Positions 51,407-60,945 of a DNA stretch of 64,000 bases are shown piece after piece. The translations under genes and the position numbers were made by a program. This stretch comes from an uncultured Paracoccaceae bacterium (GTDB taxonomy: Bacteria > Pseudomonadota > Alphaproteobacteria > Rhodobacterales > Rhodobacteraceae). How positions within the stretch are numbered: position 1 is the stretch's first letter; each line of letters opens with the position of its first letter. The stretch is from positions 612,943 through 676,942 of the forward strand of contig CANMMF010000001.1 of the NCBI GenBank assembly GCA_947498985.1, in the 5' to 3' direction. The notes under the pieces are model-generated. The model saw only the letters and a list, made by a program, of their open reading frames with translations. It made no database searches and was not told where the DNA came from.

Positions 51407-52177
51407 TCAGCCCCTCTCTGTCAGCGCCTTCAGCCGGGCCCGCGCGCCTTGCAGGAACATCGTCTGGTCGTTCCCGGCCAGAACGAAGCGCATACCCATG
51501 TCGATATAGCGCCGCGCCATGCCGGCATCGGCGACACCGCCAAAGCCGCAGATCTTGCCGTGGCGCTGACTGGCGGCGGCGACCGCTTGCATGGCGGCAA
51601 CCATCTCGGGGTCGTCATAGGCGCTGGGCTTGCCCAGTTGAAAGGTCAGGTCGGAAGCCCCGACAAACAGGATATCGACACCTTCGACGGCGGCGATCTC
51701 GTCCACCGCCCCGACCGCGGCGCGGCTCTCGATCATCACCGCGCAAAGGGTCGCGGGCCCGAGGATGTCGGCGGCATCGGCAAAGCTGCGCGGCGCGTAG
51801 CCCAGTTGCGGCACGATGCCCGGCACCGACCGGTCGCCATGTGGCGGAAAGCGGCATTGCCGGGCGACAAGGGCCGCGGTCTCAGGGTCGTCCACATGCG
51901 GCACGATCACCCCCATGGCGCCGTTCGACAACACGCGGTGAATGGGGCCAGGTGCGGCATCGGCCATGCGCACCAGCGGCGTCACTCCGGCCTCGATCCC
52001 CGCAAGCGCGGTCTGGGTGATCTGATCGAAACTCAGCGGCCCATGTTCGAGGTCGAGGAACATCCAGTCATAGCCGCAATCGCGCAGCATCGCGGCGATG
52101 TCGGTGGTGCGTGTCAGGCGGCAGCTGACCCCGAAACAGGGGCGCGTCCTGAGGCGATCGGCAAGCGTGTCGGCCAT
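51407..52177 (-). CDS. HpcH/HpaI family aldolase/citrate lyase
   Basis: 256 residues, TIM-barrel class II aldolase: RLTRTTDIAAMLRDCGYDWM, FLDLEHGPLSFD (metal/active-site acid), MGVIVPHVDD, VMIESRAAVGAVDEIA (metal Glu), GVDILFVGASDLT. Cleaves 2-oxo-4-hydroxy acids to pyruvate or glyoxylate plus aldehyde, or malyl-CoA-type substrates. It is minus-strand and 3 bases after the DUF1445 gene, so the two form their own operon convergent with the ThDP gene. Confidence 0.92.
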   Translation of the reverse strand: MADTLADRLRTRPCFGVSCRLTRTTDIAAMLRDCGYDWMFLDLEHGPLSFDQITQTALAGIEAGVTPLVRMADAAPGPIHRVLSNGAMGVIVPHVDDPETAALVARQCRFPPHGDRSVPGIVPQLGYAPRSFADAADILGPATLCAVMIESRAAVGAVDEIAAVEGVDILFVGASDLTFQLGKPSAYDDPEMVAAMQAVAAASQRHGKICGFGGVADAGMARRYIDMGMRFVLAGNDQTMFLQGARARLKALTERG

Positions 52178-52180
52178 GGC

Positions 52181-52993
52181 TCAGAGGTCCTTTACCTTGA
52201 GATCGGTCATGAACATGTGACCGGTCTTGTGGGTGATCATCAGCGGCAGCTTCGCCGCCATCGCCACGGCCTGAGGGGTCACGCCGCAGCCCCAGAACAT
52301 CGGCGTGTCCTCCGGGCCGATCTGCGGCGGCAGGCCCCAATCGGTGGCCTGCGTGTCGTGGATGCCGATCTCGGCCGGATCGCCGATATGCACCGGGGCG
52401 CCGTGGGTCGCGGGATAGCGCGCCGTGACCTCGGCCACGCGCGCCACCTCTCCCTTGGGCACCGGGCGCAGCGAGACGACCATCGGGCCGCGGAACGGGC
52501 CCGCGGGCACGCAATCGATTCCGGACGTATAGACCGCGATCCGCCCGCCGGGCTTTTCGAGATGCTTCACGCGCAGACCGTTCTCCTGCAGCACGGCGTC
52601 GAAGGACAGCGAACAGCCCATGGCGAAACCCACCAGATCGTCGCGCCACAGATCGGTGATCTCGTCGGGCTCATCGGTCAGCAGCCCGTCGCGATAGACA
52701 CAGTAACCCGAGAGATCCCGCCGCACATCCGATCCCGGCGCGACCTGACGAAACTCCGGATCGCCGGTGTCGGTCACGTCGAGCAGCGGGCAGGGCCTGG
52801 GATTGCGCTGGCAGAACCGCATGAAGTCGAGCGCAAGCGCTTCGGGCAGGATCGCCATGTTGGCGTGTACATGACCGTGCGCCAGCCCATGCGTGGTCCC
52901 CGTCCAGCGCTTTTCGCGGATCGCCCGGCGCACATCGGCGGCACTTCCCGACGCCAGCGCGTGGCGCAGCGCCTCGGTGGCCTCATCCGTCAT
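52181..52993 (-). CDS. DUF1445 family protein (D-glutamate cyclase/putative hydro-lyase)
   Basis: 270 residues from the ATG at 52993 (AAGGGGATGTC before it). DUF1445 signatures: HGLAHGHVHANMAIL, FMRFCQRNPRPCPLLDVTD, GCSLSFDAVL, GPMVVSLRPVP, FWGCGVTPQAVA and ITHKTGHMFMTDL. The family includes mammalian D-glutamate cyclase (DGLUCY), which interconverts D-glutamate and 5-oxo-D-proline; bacterial members are usually named hydro-lyases without proof. Hydantoinase/oxoprolinase genes 4 kb away make a 5-oxoproline link plausible. Divergent from the TctC gene (182 bases). Confidence 0.88.
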   Translation of the reverse strand: MTDEATEALRHALASGSAADVRRAIREKRWTGTTHGLAHGHVHANMAILPEALALDFMRFCQRNPRPCPLLDVTDTGDPEFRQVAPGSDVRRDLSGYCVYRDGLLTDEPDEITDLWRDDLVGFAMGCSLSFDAVLQENGLRVKHLEKPGGRIAVYTSGIDCVPAGPFRGPMVVSLRPVPKGEVARVAEVTARYPATHGAPVHIGDPAEIGIHDTQATDWGLPPQIGPEDTPMFWGCGVTPQAVAMAAKLPLMITHKTGHMFMTDLKVKDL

Positions 52994-53175
52994 GACATCC
53001 CCTTCGCATTCGATACCGACCGCCGGGACCGTCCCGGTTCGAGCGTATCGCAATCGCATCCTCTCTGGATAGGGAGCGCGTTCAGAAACTGCCCACCAGA
53101 GGCAGACGCCCCTGCAGGCCCCCCTGAGAGATGCATTCCCCGCGCTTTGCGCATCCACCAACAAGGAGACAACCC

Positions 53176-54126
53176 ATGCTGAACAGACTGGCAAAAAGCG
53201 CCATCGCGCTGGCCTTCTCGGCCACCGCCGCCCTGGCGCAATCCTACCCGTCCGACACGATCACGCTGATCGTGCCCTATTCGCCCGGCGGCAATGGCGA
53301 CATCACCTCGCGCTTCATCGCCGATCAGGCAAGCGACATCATGGGTGTGAATTTCGTCGTGGAGAACCGCGCCGGTGGCGGCGCCTTCATCGGCATCAAC
53401 AGCTGTGCCAATGCCGATCCCGACGGCTACACGATCTGCTTTATCTCGACGAGCCCGATCACCGTGCGTCCGCATGTGATCGAGGCGCCGTACGATCCGA
53501 TGACCGACCTGACCTATCTGGGCCAGTTCATGCTCTCCAAGCAGCCGGTGATCGTGCGCAACGACGGCAAATACAACAGCATCGAGGACGTGATCGCGTT
53601 TGCCAAGGAAAACCCCGGTCAGCTGCGCTGGTCGGCGGCAGTGCCGCGGGGCGGCCCGCATCTCGCGACGGAGGCGATGTTCCGCGCCGAGGGCGCCAAG
53701 ACCACCTTCCTGCCCTCCAAGGGCGGCGCGGTGGAGCTGGCCAACCTGCTCTCGGGCACCATCGACCTCGCGGTGATTTCGGACTACGGCCCGGCGCTCG
53801 ACAATGGCGAGATCAAGATCCTTGCCGAGACGAGTCCGGGCCGCAACCCGCAGGCCCCGGACGCCCCCAACCTCGGAGAGCTGGGCTATCCGCTTGAACT
53901 GGCGAGCTTCTTTGCGCTGGCCGCGCCGGCGGGTCTGCCCGACGAGGTGATCGCGACCTGGGACGACACGCTCAAGCAGATCACCGAGAGCGAGCAGTTC
54001 AATACGCTGATGGAGCGCATCAAGGCCGAAGGCGCCTACCTCAACTCCGCCGACTTCACGGCGCGGGTGCAGGGCGATTTCGAGGCGATGGGTGAGGCGA
54101 CGGACGAATACGGTCTCGCCAACTGA
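53176..54126 (+). CDS. Tripartite tricarboxylate transporter substrate-binding protein (TctC/Bug family)
   Basis: 316 residues. Signal peptide ending in SATAALAQ; then YPSDTITLIVPYSPGGNGD, VENRAGGGAFIG and WSAAVPRGGPHLATEAMF, typical of periplasmic Bug-type receptors that deliver carboxylates to TctAB. The ATG at 53176 has AAGGAG 8 bases upstream; the longer frame is spurious. It is followed by TctB (71 bases) and TctA. Bug proteins bind citrate, aspartate, glutamate, aromatic acids and others; the ligand cannot be read from sequence. Confidence 0.95.
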   Translation: MLNRLAKSAIALAFSATAALAQSYPSDTITLIVPYSPGGNGDITSRFIADQASDIMGVNFVVENRAGGGAFIGINSCANADPDGYTICFISTSPITVRPHVIEAPYDPMTDLTYLGQFMLSKQPVIVRNDGKYNSIEDVIAFAKENPGQLRWSAAVPRGGPHLATEAMFRAEGAKTTFLPSKGGAVELANLLSGTIDLAVISDYGPALDNGEIKILAETSPGRNPQAPDAPNLGELGYPLELASFFALAAPAGLPDEVIATWDDTLKQITESEQFNTLMERIKAEGAYLNSADFTARVQGDFEAMGEATDEYGLAN

Positions 54127-54197
54127 GCCGACACGTGACACCGGCGGGCGGGCGCAGGTTTGCCCGCCGGTTTTCAGAACCATAGGACATCGCGCCC

Positions 54198-54716
54198 ATG
54201 CCTGCCCACGTGCGTCTCGAATTCATCCTGATCGCGATCCTGTTGCCAATCGTGGCGTTTTTTGCGTTCTGGTATGTGCCACTGTCGATCGACGCGCCAC
54301 AGGGCTTTGGCGCCGACAGCGAGGTGTCGCCGCGATTTGCGCCTTATCTGCTGGCCGCGCTGATGGCGGCGGCGATGATCGGGAGGCTGCTGCAGCTGGG
54401 TCTGCTGGCGGCGCGCGACAGATTGCACGCGATCCCGGACGATCTGGGCGGCACCGGCACGCAAGAGGAGACAAGGCGCGGCATCGTGCTCAACATCGTC
54501 GTGGCGATCTACGGGTTTCTGCTGGTGCCGGTCATCGGCTTTTACGCCGCGAGCTTTGTGCTGGTGACCTACCTCGTCCACCGCCTTGGCGAGCAGCGCC
54601 CGGTCATTGTCGCCGTGATCGGCGCGCTCAGCGTGGTCTTCATCTACCTGCTATTCGACGAATTGCTGAGCGTGCGCCTGCCGCGCGGTGCAGTCTCGTC
54701 CCTCATCGAAGGATAG
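54198..54716 (+). CDS. TTT transporter small membrane subunit (TctB family)
   Basis: 172 residues with four membrane segments (~8-27, 44-64, 100-120 and 128-160) and a short cytosolic loop rich in Arg/Glu (GTGTQEETRRG). Forms the inner-membrane complex with TctA. Sequence is poorly conserved in this family; the call rests on size, helices and position between TctC and TctA (4 bases before TctA). Confidence 0.9.
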   Translation: MPAHVRLEFILIAILLPIVAFFAFWYVPLSIDAPQGFGADSEVSPRFAPYLLAALMAAAMIGRLLQLGLLAARDRLHAIPDDLGGTGTQEETRRGIVLNIVVAIYGFLLVPVIGFYAASFVLVTYLVHRLGEQRPVIVAVIGALSVVFIYLLFDELLSVRLPRGAVSSLIEG

Positions 54717-54720
54717 GCGC

Positions 54721-56247
54721 ATGGACAGCGTTCTCGCAGGCGTTCAACTCGCGCTGACCTGGCAATCCATCGGAGCGGTGCTGCTTGGGCTGATCGCGGG
54801 TCAGTTGCTCGGCGCGATCCCGGGGCTCACGGCGACGATGACCGTCGCGCTGCTGATCCCCTACACCTATTACCTCGACCCATGGGTCGGCATCCCGATG
54901 CTGATCGGGATGTTCAAGGGCTCGCTTTTCGGCAGTTCGATCACCGCCATTCTGGTGCGCACGCCAGGCACCCCGGCGGCGGCGGCGACGGTGATGGACG
55001 GCTACCCGCTCGCCCAGCAGGGCAAGGGGGAAAAGGCCTGCAAGATGGCGCTCTACAGCTCTGTCTTCGGTGACAGTTTTTCCGATATCGTGCTGATCTT
55101 CGGCGCGTCCTTCCTCGCGGCCATCGCGCTCAATTTCGGCCCGGCGGAGTATACTTTGCTGGTGGCCTTTTCGCTGCTGACCATGGGCTTCGTGTCGGGC
55201 GCAAAGGTCTGGAAAGGGCTCTTCGCGATGCTTCTGGGCATGCTGCTCGGCATTATCGGGCTTGACCCGGTGACGGCGAGCCCGCGCATGACCATGGGCT
55301 TTCTGGAGATGGAGGAAGGCATCGGCCTCATCCCGATGCTGATCGGCTTTCTTGCCGTGGCCGAAGTGCTGCGGCAAATGGAATATCCGCGCAAACATCT
55401 GGCCACCAGCACGGTGAGCTTTTCCTCCGATCCCGCCGACCGGCGCGTCTCCTGGCCGGAGTTCAAATCCTGCCTGCCGGTGCTCTTCAAGTCCTCGTCC
55501 CTTGGCACGGCGGTTGGCGCGCTGCCGGGCATCAGCGCCACGGTGGCGGCGTTCCTGGCCTATAACGAGGCCAAGCGTTCCTCCAGACACCCCGAGAAAT
55601 TCGGCAAAGGCGCGCTCGAAGGGATCGCCGCCCCGGAAAGCGCCAACAATGCCGTCTCCGGCGCGAACCTGATCCCGCTGATGGCCTTCGGCATTCCCGG
55701 CGACATTGCCGCCGCGCTGATCCTCTCGGCGCTGCTCATTCAGGGCATCACGCCGGGGCCGGTGGTGTTCCGCGACAATCCCGAGCCGATCTTCGCGATC
55801 TTCACAGCGCTCTTGCTGGCCAATCTGCTGAACCTGATCTTCGGCCATGTCCTGATCAAGGTGGCGCGCAGGGTGGTCGGCGTGCCCAAGCGCATCCTCT
55901 TCCCGGTGGTGCTGGTGATCGCGGCGGCAGGCGCTTACGCCATGCGCGGGTCGGTCTTCGATATCCAGCTTGTGTTCCTATTTGGCCTGCTGGGCTGGGG
56001 GCTGACCAAGATGGGCTTTCCAACGGTGCCGCTGCTCATCGGGTTCATCCTGATGCCGATCCTGGAATCGAACCTGCGCATCTCCATGCTGATCGCGGGC
56101 TCGGTGCCCAACCCCTTTGGATATTTTTTCGCCCGCCCCGCCTTTGTGATCCTGCTGGTCGTGATGGCGCTGATGCTGGTGCTGGTGTTGCGGCGCGTGC
56201 TGAAAGACCGGCAGGCCGCGCGCGCCGCCGGGTTGGGGAGCGGCTGA
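54721..56247 (+). CDS. TTT transporter large permease subunit (TctA family)
   Basis: 508 residues with about 11-12 membrane helices. TctA signatures: GLIAGQLLGAIPGLTATMTV, LIGMFKGSLFGSSITAILV, RTPGTPAAAATVMDGYPLA and the repeated PESANNAVSGANLIPLMAFG, FGIPGDIAAALIL. Moves the carboxylate across the inner membrane with the cation gradient. The ATG at 54721 (GAAGGATAGGCGC before it) is used. It is followed one base later by the aminotransferase, so transporter and enzymes are co-transcribed. Confidence 0.96.
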   Translation: MDSVLAGVQLALTWQSIGAVLLGLIAGQLLGAIPGLTATMTVALLIPYTYYLDPWVGIPMLIGMFKGSLFGSSITAILVRTPGTPAAAATVMDGYPLAQQGKGEKACKMALYSSVFGDSFSDIVLIFGASFLAAIALNFGPAEYTLLVAFSLLTMGFVSGAKVWKGLFAMLLGMLLGIIGLDPVTASPRMTMGFLEMEEGIGLIPMLIGFLAVAEVLRQMEYPRKHLATSTVSFSSDPADRRVSWPEFKSCLPVLFKSSSLGTAVGALPGISATVAAFLAYNEAKRSSRHPEKFGKGALEGIAAPESANNAVSGANLIPLMAFGIPGDIAAALILSALLIQGITPGPVVFRDNPEPIFAIFTALLLANLLNLIFGHVLIKVARRVVGVPKRILFPVVLVIAAAGAYAMRGSVFDIQLVFLFGLLGWGLTKMGFPTVPLLIGFILMPILESNLRISMLIAGSVPNPFGYFFARPAFVILLVVMALMLVLVLRRVLKDRQAARAAGLGSG

Positions 56248-56248
56248 C

Positions 56249-57193
56249 ATGGCTGGCGGTCCCGTCCTTCCCATCGGCTGGCAGAACGGTGCCTTCGTGC
56301 CCGCCGAGGCGGTGACGTTGCCGCTGCTGGCGCCGGGTGTGACCTATGCCGCCTCGGTTTTCGAGGGCATCCGCGCCTATGCAGGGCCAAACGGTGCTGC
56401 GCTGTTCCGGTTGCAGGAGCATTGCGAAAGGTTGCGCCAATCCTGTGTGGTGCTGGGGCTCGACGAGATCCCGGACCCGGGCGAGATGACGCAGACCGTG
56501 GTGGAGCTGATGGCGCGCAATGGTGTCACCGAAGACACCTATATCCGCGTTCAGGTCTATGTCGATGGCGACGGCGACATGACGGCGCGCGGCCCGACCG
56601 GGGCGGCGATCCTCGCGCGTCCGCGTCCGCAACTGACCAAGCGGCTTGAGGCCGGTCTGCGCTGTCAGGTGTCGAGCTGGCGGCGCCTCACCGACAATGC
56701 CAGTCCGCCGCGCGTCAAGGCGGCGGCGAATTACCTCAACGGCAGGCTTGCGGGGCTGCAGGCCAAGGCCGACGGCTATGACACCGCATTGCTGCTGACC
56801 GAAGACGGTCAGGTTGCCGAAGCGCCCGGTGCCTGCGTGCTCTTGGTCCGCGACGGCGTGCTCATCACCCCGCCGGTCACCGCCGGGATCCTCGAAAGCC
56901 TGACCCGCGACACGGTGCTGCGACAGGCCCGCGAGGCCGGTGTGGTCGCCGGGATTGCCGAGCGTGTGGTGGACCGCACAGAGCTTTACGCCGCCTCCGA
57001 AGTGATGCTTGTCGGCACCGGGATGGAGATCACGCCTGTGGTCGGCGTCGACCGCTTCACGGTGGGCGACGGCACGCGCGGGCCGGTGACAGAAGCGCTG
57101 CAGGAGCTCTATTTCACCGCCGTCCGCGGCACGGCACCGGTGCCCGAACGCTGGCGCACCCCCATTCCGACGCAGCAGGAGCAACGGCCATGA
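56249..57193 (+). CDS. Class IV aminotransferase (branched-chain/D-amino acid type)
   Basis: 314 residues, fold type IV PLP enzyme: TYAASVFEGIRAYAG, PLP lysine in RVKAAANYLNGRLAGLQA (K157), AEAPGACVLLV and TPPVTAGILESLTRDTV. Transfers amino groups between a 2-oxoacid and an amino acid; it could be IlvE-like or D-amino acid specific, and the two cannot be separated safely by eye. It overlaps the HyuB gene by 4 bases and directly follows TctA, so it works on the imported compound or its product. Confidence 0.9.
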   Translation: MAGGPVLPIGWQNGAFVPAEAVTLPLLAPGVTYAASVFEGIRAYAGPNGAALFRLQEHCERLRQSCVVLGLDEIPDPGEMTQTVVELMARNGVTEDTYIRVQVYVDGDGDMTARGPTGAAILARPRPQLTKRLEAGLRCQVSSWRRLTDNASPPRVKAAANYLNGRLAGLQAKADGYDTALLLTEDGQVAEAPGACVLLVRDGVLITPPVTAGILESLTRDTVLRQAREAGVVAGIAERVVDRTELYAASEVMLVGTGMEITPVVGVDRFTVGDGTRGPVTEALQELYFTAVRGTAPVPERWRTPIPTQQEQRP

Positions 57194-58824
57194 CGCAACT
57201 CAGCCCGGTGAAGATCGGGGTCGTCTGGGAACGGCTCAACGGCCTGATGGATCAGGTGGCCGAGACCTGCGTGCGCACCTCGTTTTCCTCCGTCGTGCGC
57301 GAGAATTACGACTTTGCCATCGGCCTGCTGGATCAGCGCGGTCGCCAGATCGCGCAGAGCCGCCGCTCTGTGCCGTCCTTCATCGGCACCATGTCCCGCA
57401 CGCTGGCCGCGATGCTGGAGAAATTCCCGGTGGACACGCTGCAGGACGGCGACGTGCTGATCACCAATGACGGCTGGCTCGGCACCGGGCATCTCAACGA
57501 CATCACCATGATCAAGCCGCTCTTTCGCGACGGGCACCACCTGGGTTTTGTCGGCTCGATCTTCCACACCGTCGATATCGGCGGCGCGCCGTCGCCCAAC
57601 GCCAGGGATTGCTACGAGGAGGGGCTGAATATACCCGTTGCAAAAATCCTTCTGGCGGGCGAGGAGAATGTGCTGCTGGTCGATATCCTCAATGCCAACC
57701 TGCGCGAGCCGGAGGAGACTTTGGGCGACATCCGCTCTCAGTTTTCCGCCTATCACGCCTGTCAGGAAAGGCTCTTCCGGCTGCTTTCCGAAGAGGCGCT
57801 GGAGGATCTCGAAGCCTTCTCCGACGACGTGCTCGACCGTTCGGAGGCAAGCCTGCGCCGCGCGATAGACGCGATCCCGGACGGCAGTTACAGCGACGTG
57901 CTGACCGCCGACGGGTTTGACCATCCGCTGGATATCCATTGCCGGGTCACCGTCTCCGGCTCCGACATCACGGTGGATTTTGACGGCACCGCGGCGCAGA
58001 TCGAACATCCGGTCAACTCGCCCATGACCTTCACTCAGGCCTATAGCTGTTACGCGATCAAATGCGCGCTCGATCCCGGTACGCCGATCAACGATGGTGC
58101 GTTCCGCCCGATCACTGTGACCGCACCCGAGGGCACGCTGGTCAATCCGCGCCGCCCCGCGCCGGTCTGGGGGCGGCACCTCTCGGGCCATTACATGCCG
58201 CCCGCGATCTACGGCGCGCTGAGCCAGATCGCGCCGGACAAGATCATCGCCGATTGCGGCTCGCCGCTCTGGAACGTCTATTTCAAGGGACGGCGCGACG
58301 GCGAAGAGCGGCCTTTCGTCAAGATGTTCTTCATGAATGGCGGCCACGGCGCGCGCCCGACGCAGGACGGGCCGGGCTGCCTCAGCTTTCCCTCCAACGT
58401 CTCCAACCAGGCCATCGAGCAGTTCGAGAACCAGACGCCGATGCTGGTGGAGGAAAAGGCGCTGGTGCCCGACACCGGCGGAGCGGGCCGGTTCCGCGGC
58501 GGCAATGCGCAGCGGCTGACCTTTCGCAATATCGGCGCGGCCCCGATCACCGTGACGATCCGGCACGAACGCGTCGACAACCCGCCGCGCGGGCTGCTGG
58601 GGGGTGGCAAGGGCGCGGGCGGGCTGGACATCGTGAACGGAGCGCGCATCGCCGCCAAGAGCCAGACACGGCTGGAAGAGGGCGACCGCGTGACCTTCCA
58701 GACCCCCGGTGGCGGCGGCATGGGCGCGCCGTCCGAACGCGACCCCGCCGCGATCCGGCGCGATATCGAGAGCGGTCTGGTGACTGCCTCACAAGCCAAA
58801 CAGGATTACGGGTACGACGCATGA
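57190..58824 (+). CDS. Hydantoinase B/5-oxoprolinase beta-type subunit
   Basis: 544 residues. HyuB signatures: RTSFSSVVRENYDFAIGLLD, GDVLITNDGWLGTGHLND, GLNIPVAKILLAGEENVLL and the C-terminal GGGGMGAPSERDP. With HyuA it hydrolyses a cyclic amide (5-oxoproline, hydantoin, N-methylhydantoin) using ATP, or carboxylates a ketone as in acetone carboxylase. Lacks a gamma subunit nearby, which argues against acetone carboxylase. Coupled by 4-base overlaps to the genes on both sides. Confidence 0.93.
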   Translation: MTQLSPVKIGVVWERLNGLMDQVAETCVRTSFSSVVRENYDFAIGLLDQRGRQIAQSRRSVPSFIGTMSRTLAAMLEKFPVDTLQDGDVLITNDGWLGTGHLNDITMIKPLFRDGHHLGFVGSIFHTVDIGGAPSPNARDCYEEGLNIPVAKILLAGEENVLLVDILNANLREPEETLGDIRSQFSAYHACQERLFRLLSEEALEDLEAFSDDVLDRSEASLRRAIDAIPDGSYSDVLTADGFDHPLDIHCRVTVSGSDITVDFDGTAAQIEHPVNSPMTFTQAYSCYAIKCALDPGTPINDGAFRPITVTAPEGTLVNPRRPAPVWGRHLSGHYMPPAIYGALSQIAPDKIIADCGSPLWNVYFKGRRDGEERPFVKMFFMNGGHGARPTQDGPGCLSFPSNVSNQAIEQFENQTPMLVEEKALVPDTGGAGRFRGGNAQRLTFRNIGAAPITVTIRHERVDNPPRGLLGGGKGAGGLDIVNGARIAAKSQTRLEEGDRVTFQTPGGGGMGAPSERDPAAIRRDIESGLVTASQAKQDYGYDA

Positions 58825-60905
58825 GCACGCAGGATACCGGCTTTCGCATCGGCGTCGATATCGGTGGCACGTTCACCGATGTGGTGATGCTGGACCCCGC
58901 GACCGGGCGGCTCGCCAATGAAAAGGTGCTGACGACGCCGCATGACCCGGCGGAGGGCGTGCTGAACGGCGTGCAGCGCATTCTGGACAGCGAAGGCACC
59001 GCACCGCGCGACGTGAGGTCGATTATCCACGGCACCACACTCGTCGCCAACGCGCTGATCGAGCGCAAGGGGGTCAAGACGGCTCTGGTCACCACCGAAG
59101 GGTTCCGCGACGTGCTCGAAATCGGGCGCGAGCTGCGCTATTCGATCTACGATCTTTTCATCGACATGCCGGAGCCGCTGGTGCCGCGTGTGCGCCGCTT
59201 CGAAGTCGCCGAACGCATGCGCAACGACGGCACCGTGTTGCAGGCGCCCGATCCGGACGCGGTGCGGGCGCTGGCCGGGACCTTGCGCAAGTGCGGCGTC
59301 GAGGCGGTGGCCATCGTCTTTCTGCATTCCTTCCGCAACGACGCCAATGAACGCGCGGTCAAGGCGATCCTCGCCGAGGAATTGCCCGACATCACCATCT
59401 GCACCTCTTTCGAGGTCATGCCGCAGATCGGCGAATACGAGCGCAGCTCCACCGCCGTCGCCAACGCCTTCGTGCAGCCGATCTTTCGCAATTACGTGAT
59501 GCGGCTGGTGCAGGAGCTGGGGCGTCTGGACCTGCCGCAGGACCTTTACCTGATGCTCGCCGATGGCGGCACGGTGCGCCACGACACGGCCGTGGAGTAC
59601 CCGATCCGGTTGGTGCAATCGGGCCCGGCAGGCGGCGCGCAGGCGGCGTCCGTCTTCGGGCGACTGGCGTTGGAGGACAACCTGCTCTGCTTCGACATGG
59701 GCGGCACCACCGCCAAGGCCTGCCTCATTCAGGACGGCGAGCCGCTGCGCACAGACGCCTTCGAGGTCGCGCGCGTCTTCCGCTTTGCCAAGGGCAGCGG
59801 GTTACCGTTGCAGGTGCCGGTGATCGACATGATCGAGATCGGCGCCGGGGGTGGCTCCATCGCGCAGGTCGACAAGCTGGGGCTTGTGCAGGTCGGCCCG
59901 GAAAGTGCCAGTTCCAAGCCGGGGCCCGCGTGTTACGGATTGGGCGGGGCGCAACCCACGGTGACGGACGCGGATCTGGTGCTGGGCTATCTCGATGCGG
60001 CCTCGTTTCTCGGCGGCGACATGGCGCTTGATCGCGCGGCGGCCGAAGATGCCATCCGCGAGGCGCTGGCCGAACCACTGGGCCTGTCGGTGACGGAGGC
60101 GGCCTGGGGCATCTACGAGACGGTCAACGAAAGCATGGCGCAGGCCGCGACGATCCACGCGCTGGAAAGCGGCCGCAAAGTGCAGGATTTCACCGTGCTG
60201 GCCATCGGCGGGGCGGGGCCGGTGCATGCCACGAACCTGGCGCGGCGCATGGGGGTGCGCCGGGTGATCTGCCCGCTGGGCGCGGGTGTCGCCTCGGCCT
60301 TCGGCTTTCTCGCCTCGCCGATTTCCTTCGAATTTGTCCGCGCCGCCATCGAGCCGCTGGCCGGGCTGGACCTCGCGCGCATCGACACGATGGTGGCAGA
60401 GCTCGAGGCCGAAGGGCTGGCTCTTGTGACCTCCGCCGGCATCGCGGAGGCGGACGCGACCACCGCCGTCTCCGTGCTGATGCGTTATTCCGGGCAGGGC
60501 TACCAGGTGGATGTGGACGTGCCGCGCGATCTGCTTTCGTCCGGTGGTACGGAGGACATCGCAGCGCTTTTCGAGGCCCGCTACCGCGCGCTTTTCGGCC
60601 GGACCGAAGCCATGGCGGCGGAGATCATGTCCTGGCGCGTCGTGGTCTCCGGCCCGAAACCGGTGCTGGAGCCGCAGGCGGCCTTGCGCGAGGGCACCGC
60701 GAAGATCGGTTTGCGCCCGGTCTATTTCGGCGAGGCGGGCGACTACGTGGACACGCCGGTCTATGACCGCTACTGCGTGCCGCCCGACACGCCCATCGAG
60801 GGCCCGGCGGTCTTCGAGGAGCGCGAATCCACCATCATCGTGCCGCCCCGCGCGCGGGCCACCGCTGACCGCAGCGGCAATCTCATCATCGATCTCGACG
60901 GTTGA
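58821..60905 (+). CDS. Hydantoinase A/5-oxoprolinase alpha-type subunit
   Basis: 694 residues from the ATG at 58821, which overlaps the HyuB stop by 4 bases. ASKHA-type ATP-binding fold: FRIGVDIGGTFTDVVMLDP, IHGTTLVANALIERKG, ADGGTVRHDT, SGPAGGAQAA, DMGGTTAKACLI and GAGGGSIAQVD. ATP-dependent partner of HyuB. Length fits bacterial HyuA. The pair with DUF1445 nearby suggests 5-oxoproline or a similar lactam as intermediate; this is inference. Confidence 0.94.
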   Translation: MSTQDTGFRIGVDIGGTFTDVVMLDPATGRLANEKVLTTPHDPAEGVLNGVQRILDSEGTAPRDVRSIIHGTTLVANALIERKGVKTALVTTEGFRDVLEIGRELRYSIYDLFIDMPEPLVPRVRRFEVAERMRNDGTVLQAPDPDAVRALAGTLRKCGVEAVAIVFLHSFRNDANERAVKAILAEELPDITICTSFEVMPQIGEYERSSTAVANAFVQPIFRNYVMRLVQELGRLDLPQDLYLMLADGGTVRHDTAVEYPIRLVQSGPAGGAQAASVFGRLALEDNLLCFDMGGTTAKACLIQDGEPLRTDAFEVARVFRFAKGSGLPLQVPVIDMIEIGAGGGSIAQVDKLGLVQVGPESASSKPGPACYGLGGAQPTVTDADLVLGYLDAASFLGGDMALDRAAAEDAIREALAEPLGLSVTEAAWGIYETVNESMAQAATIHALESGRKVQDFTVLAIGGAGPVHATNLARRMGVRRVICPLGAGVASAFGFLASPISFEFVRAAIEPLAGLDLARIDTMVAELEAEGLALVTSAGIAEADATTAVSVLMRYSGQGYQVDVDVPRDLLSSGGTEDIAALFEARYRALFGRTEAMAAEIMSWRVVVSGPKPVLEPQAALREGTAKIGLRPVYFGEAGDYVDTPVYDRYCVPPDTPIEGPAVFEERESTIIVPPRARATADRSGNLIIDLDG

Positions 60906-60945
60906 GCCGCCTGCGCGGCCCCGGACCAGAACAAGGACACCCCTT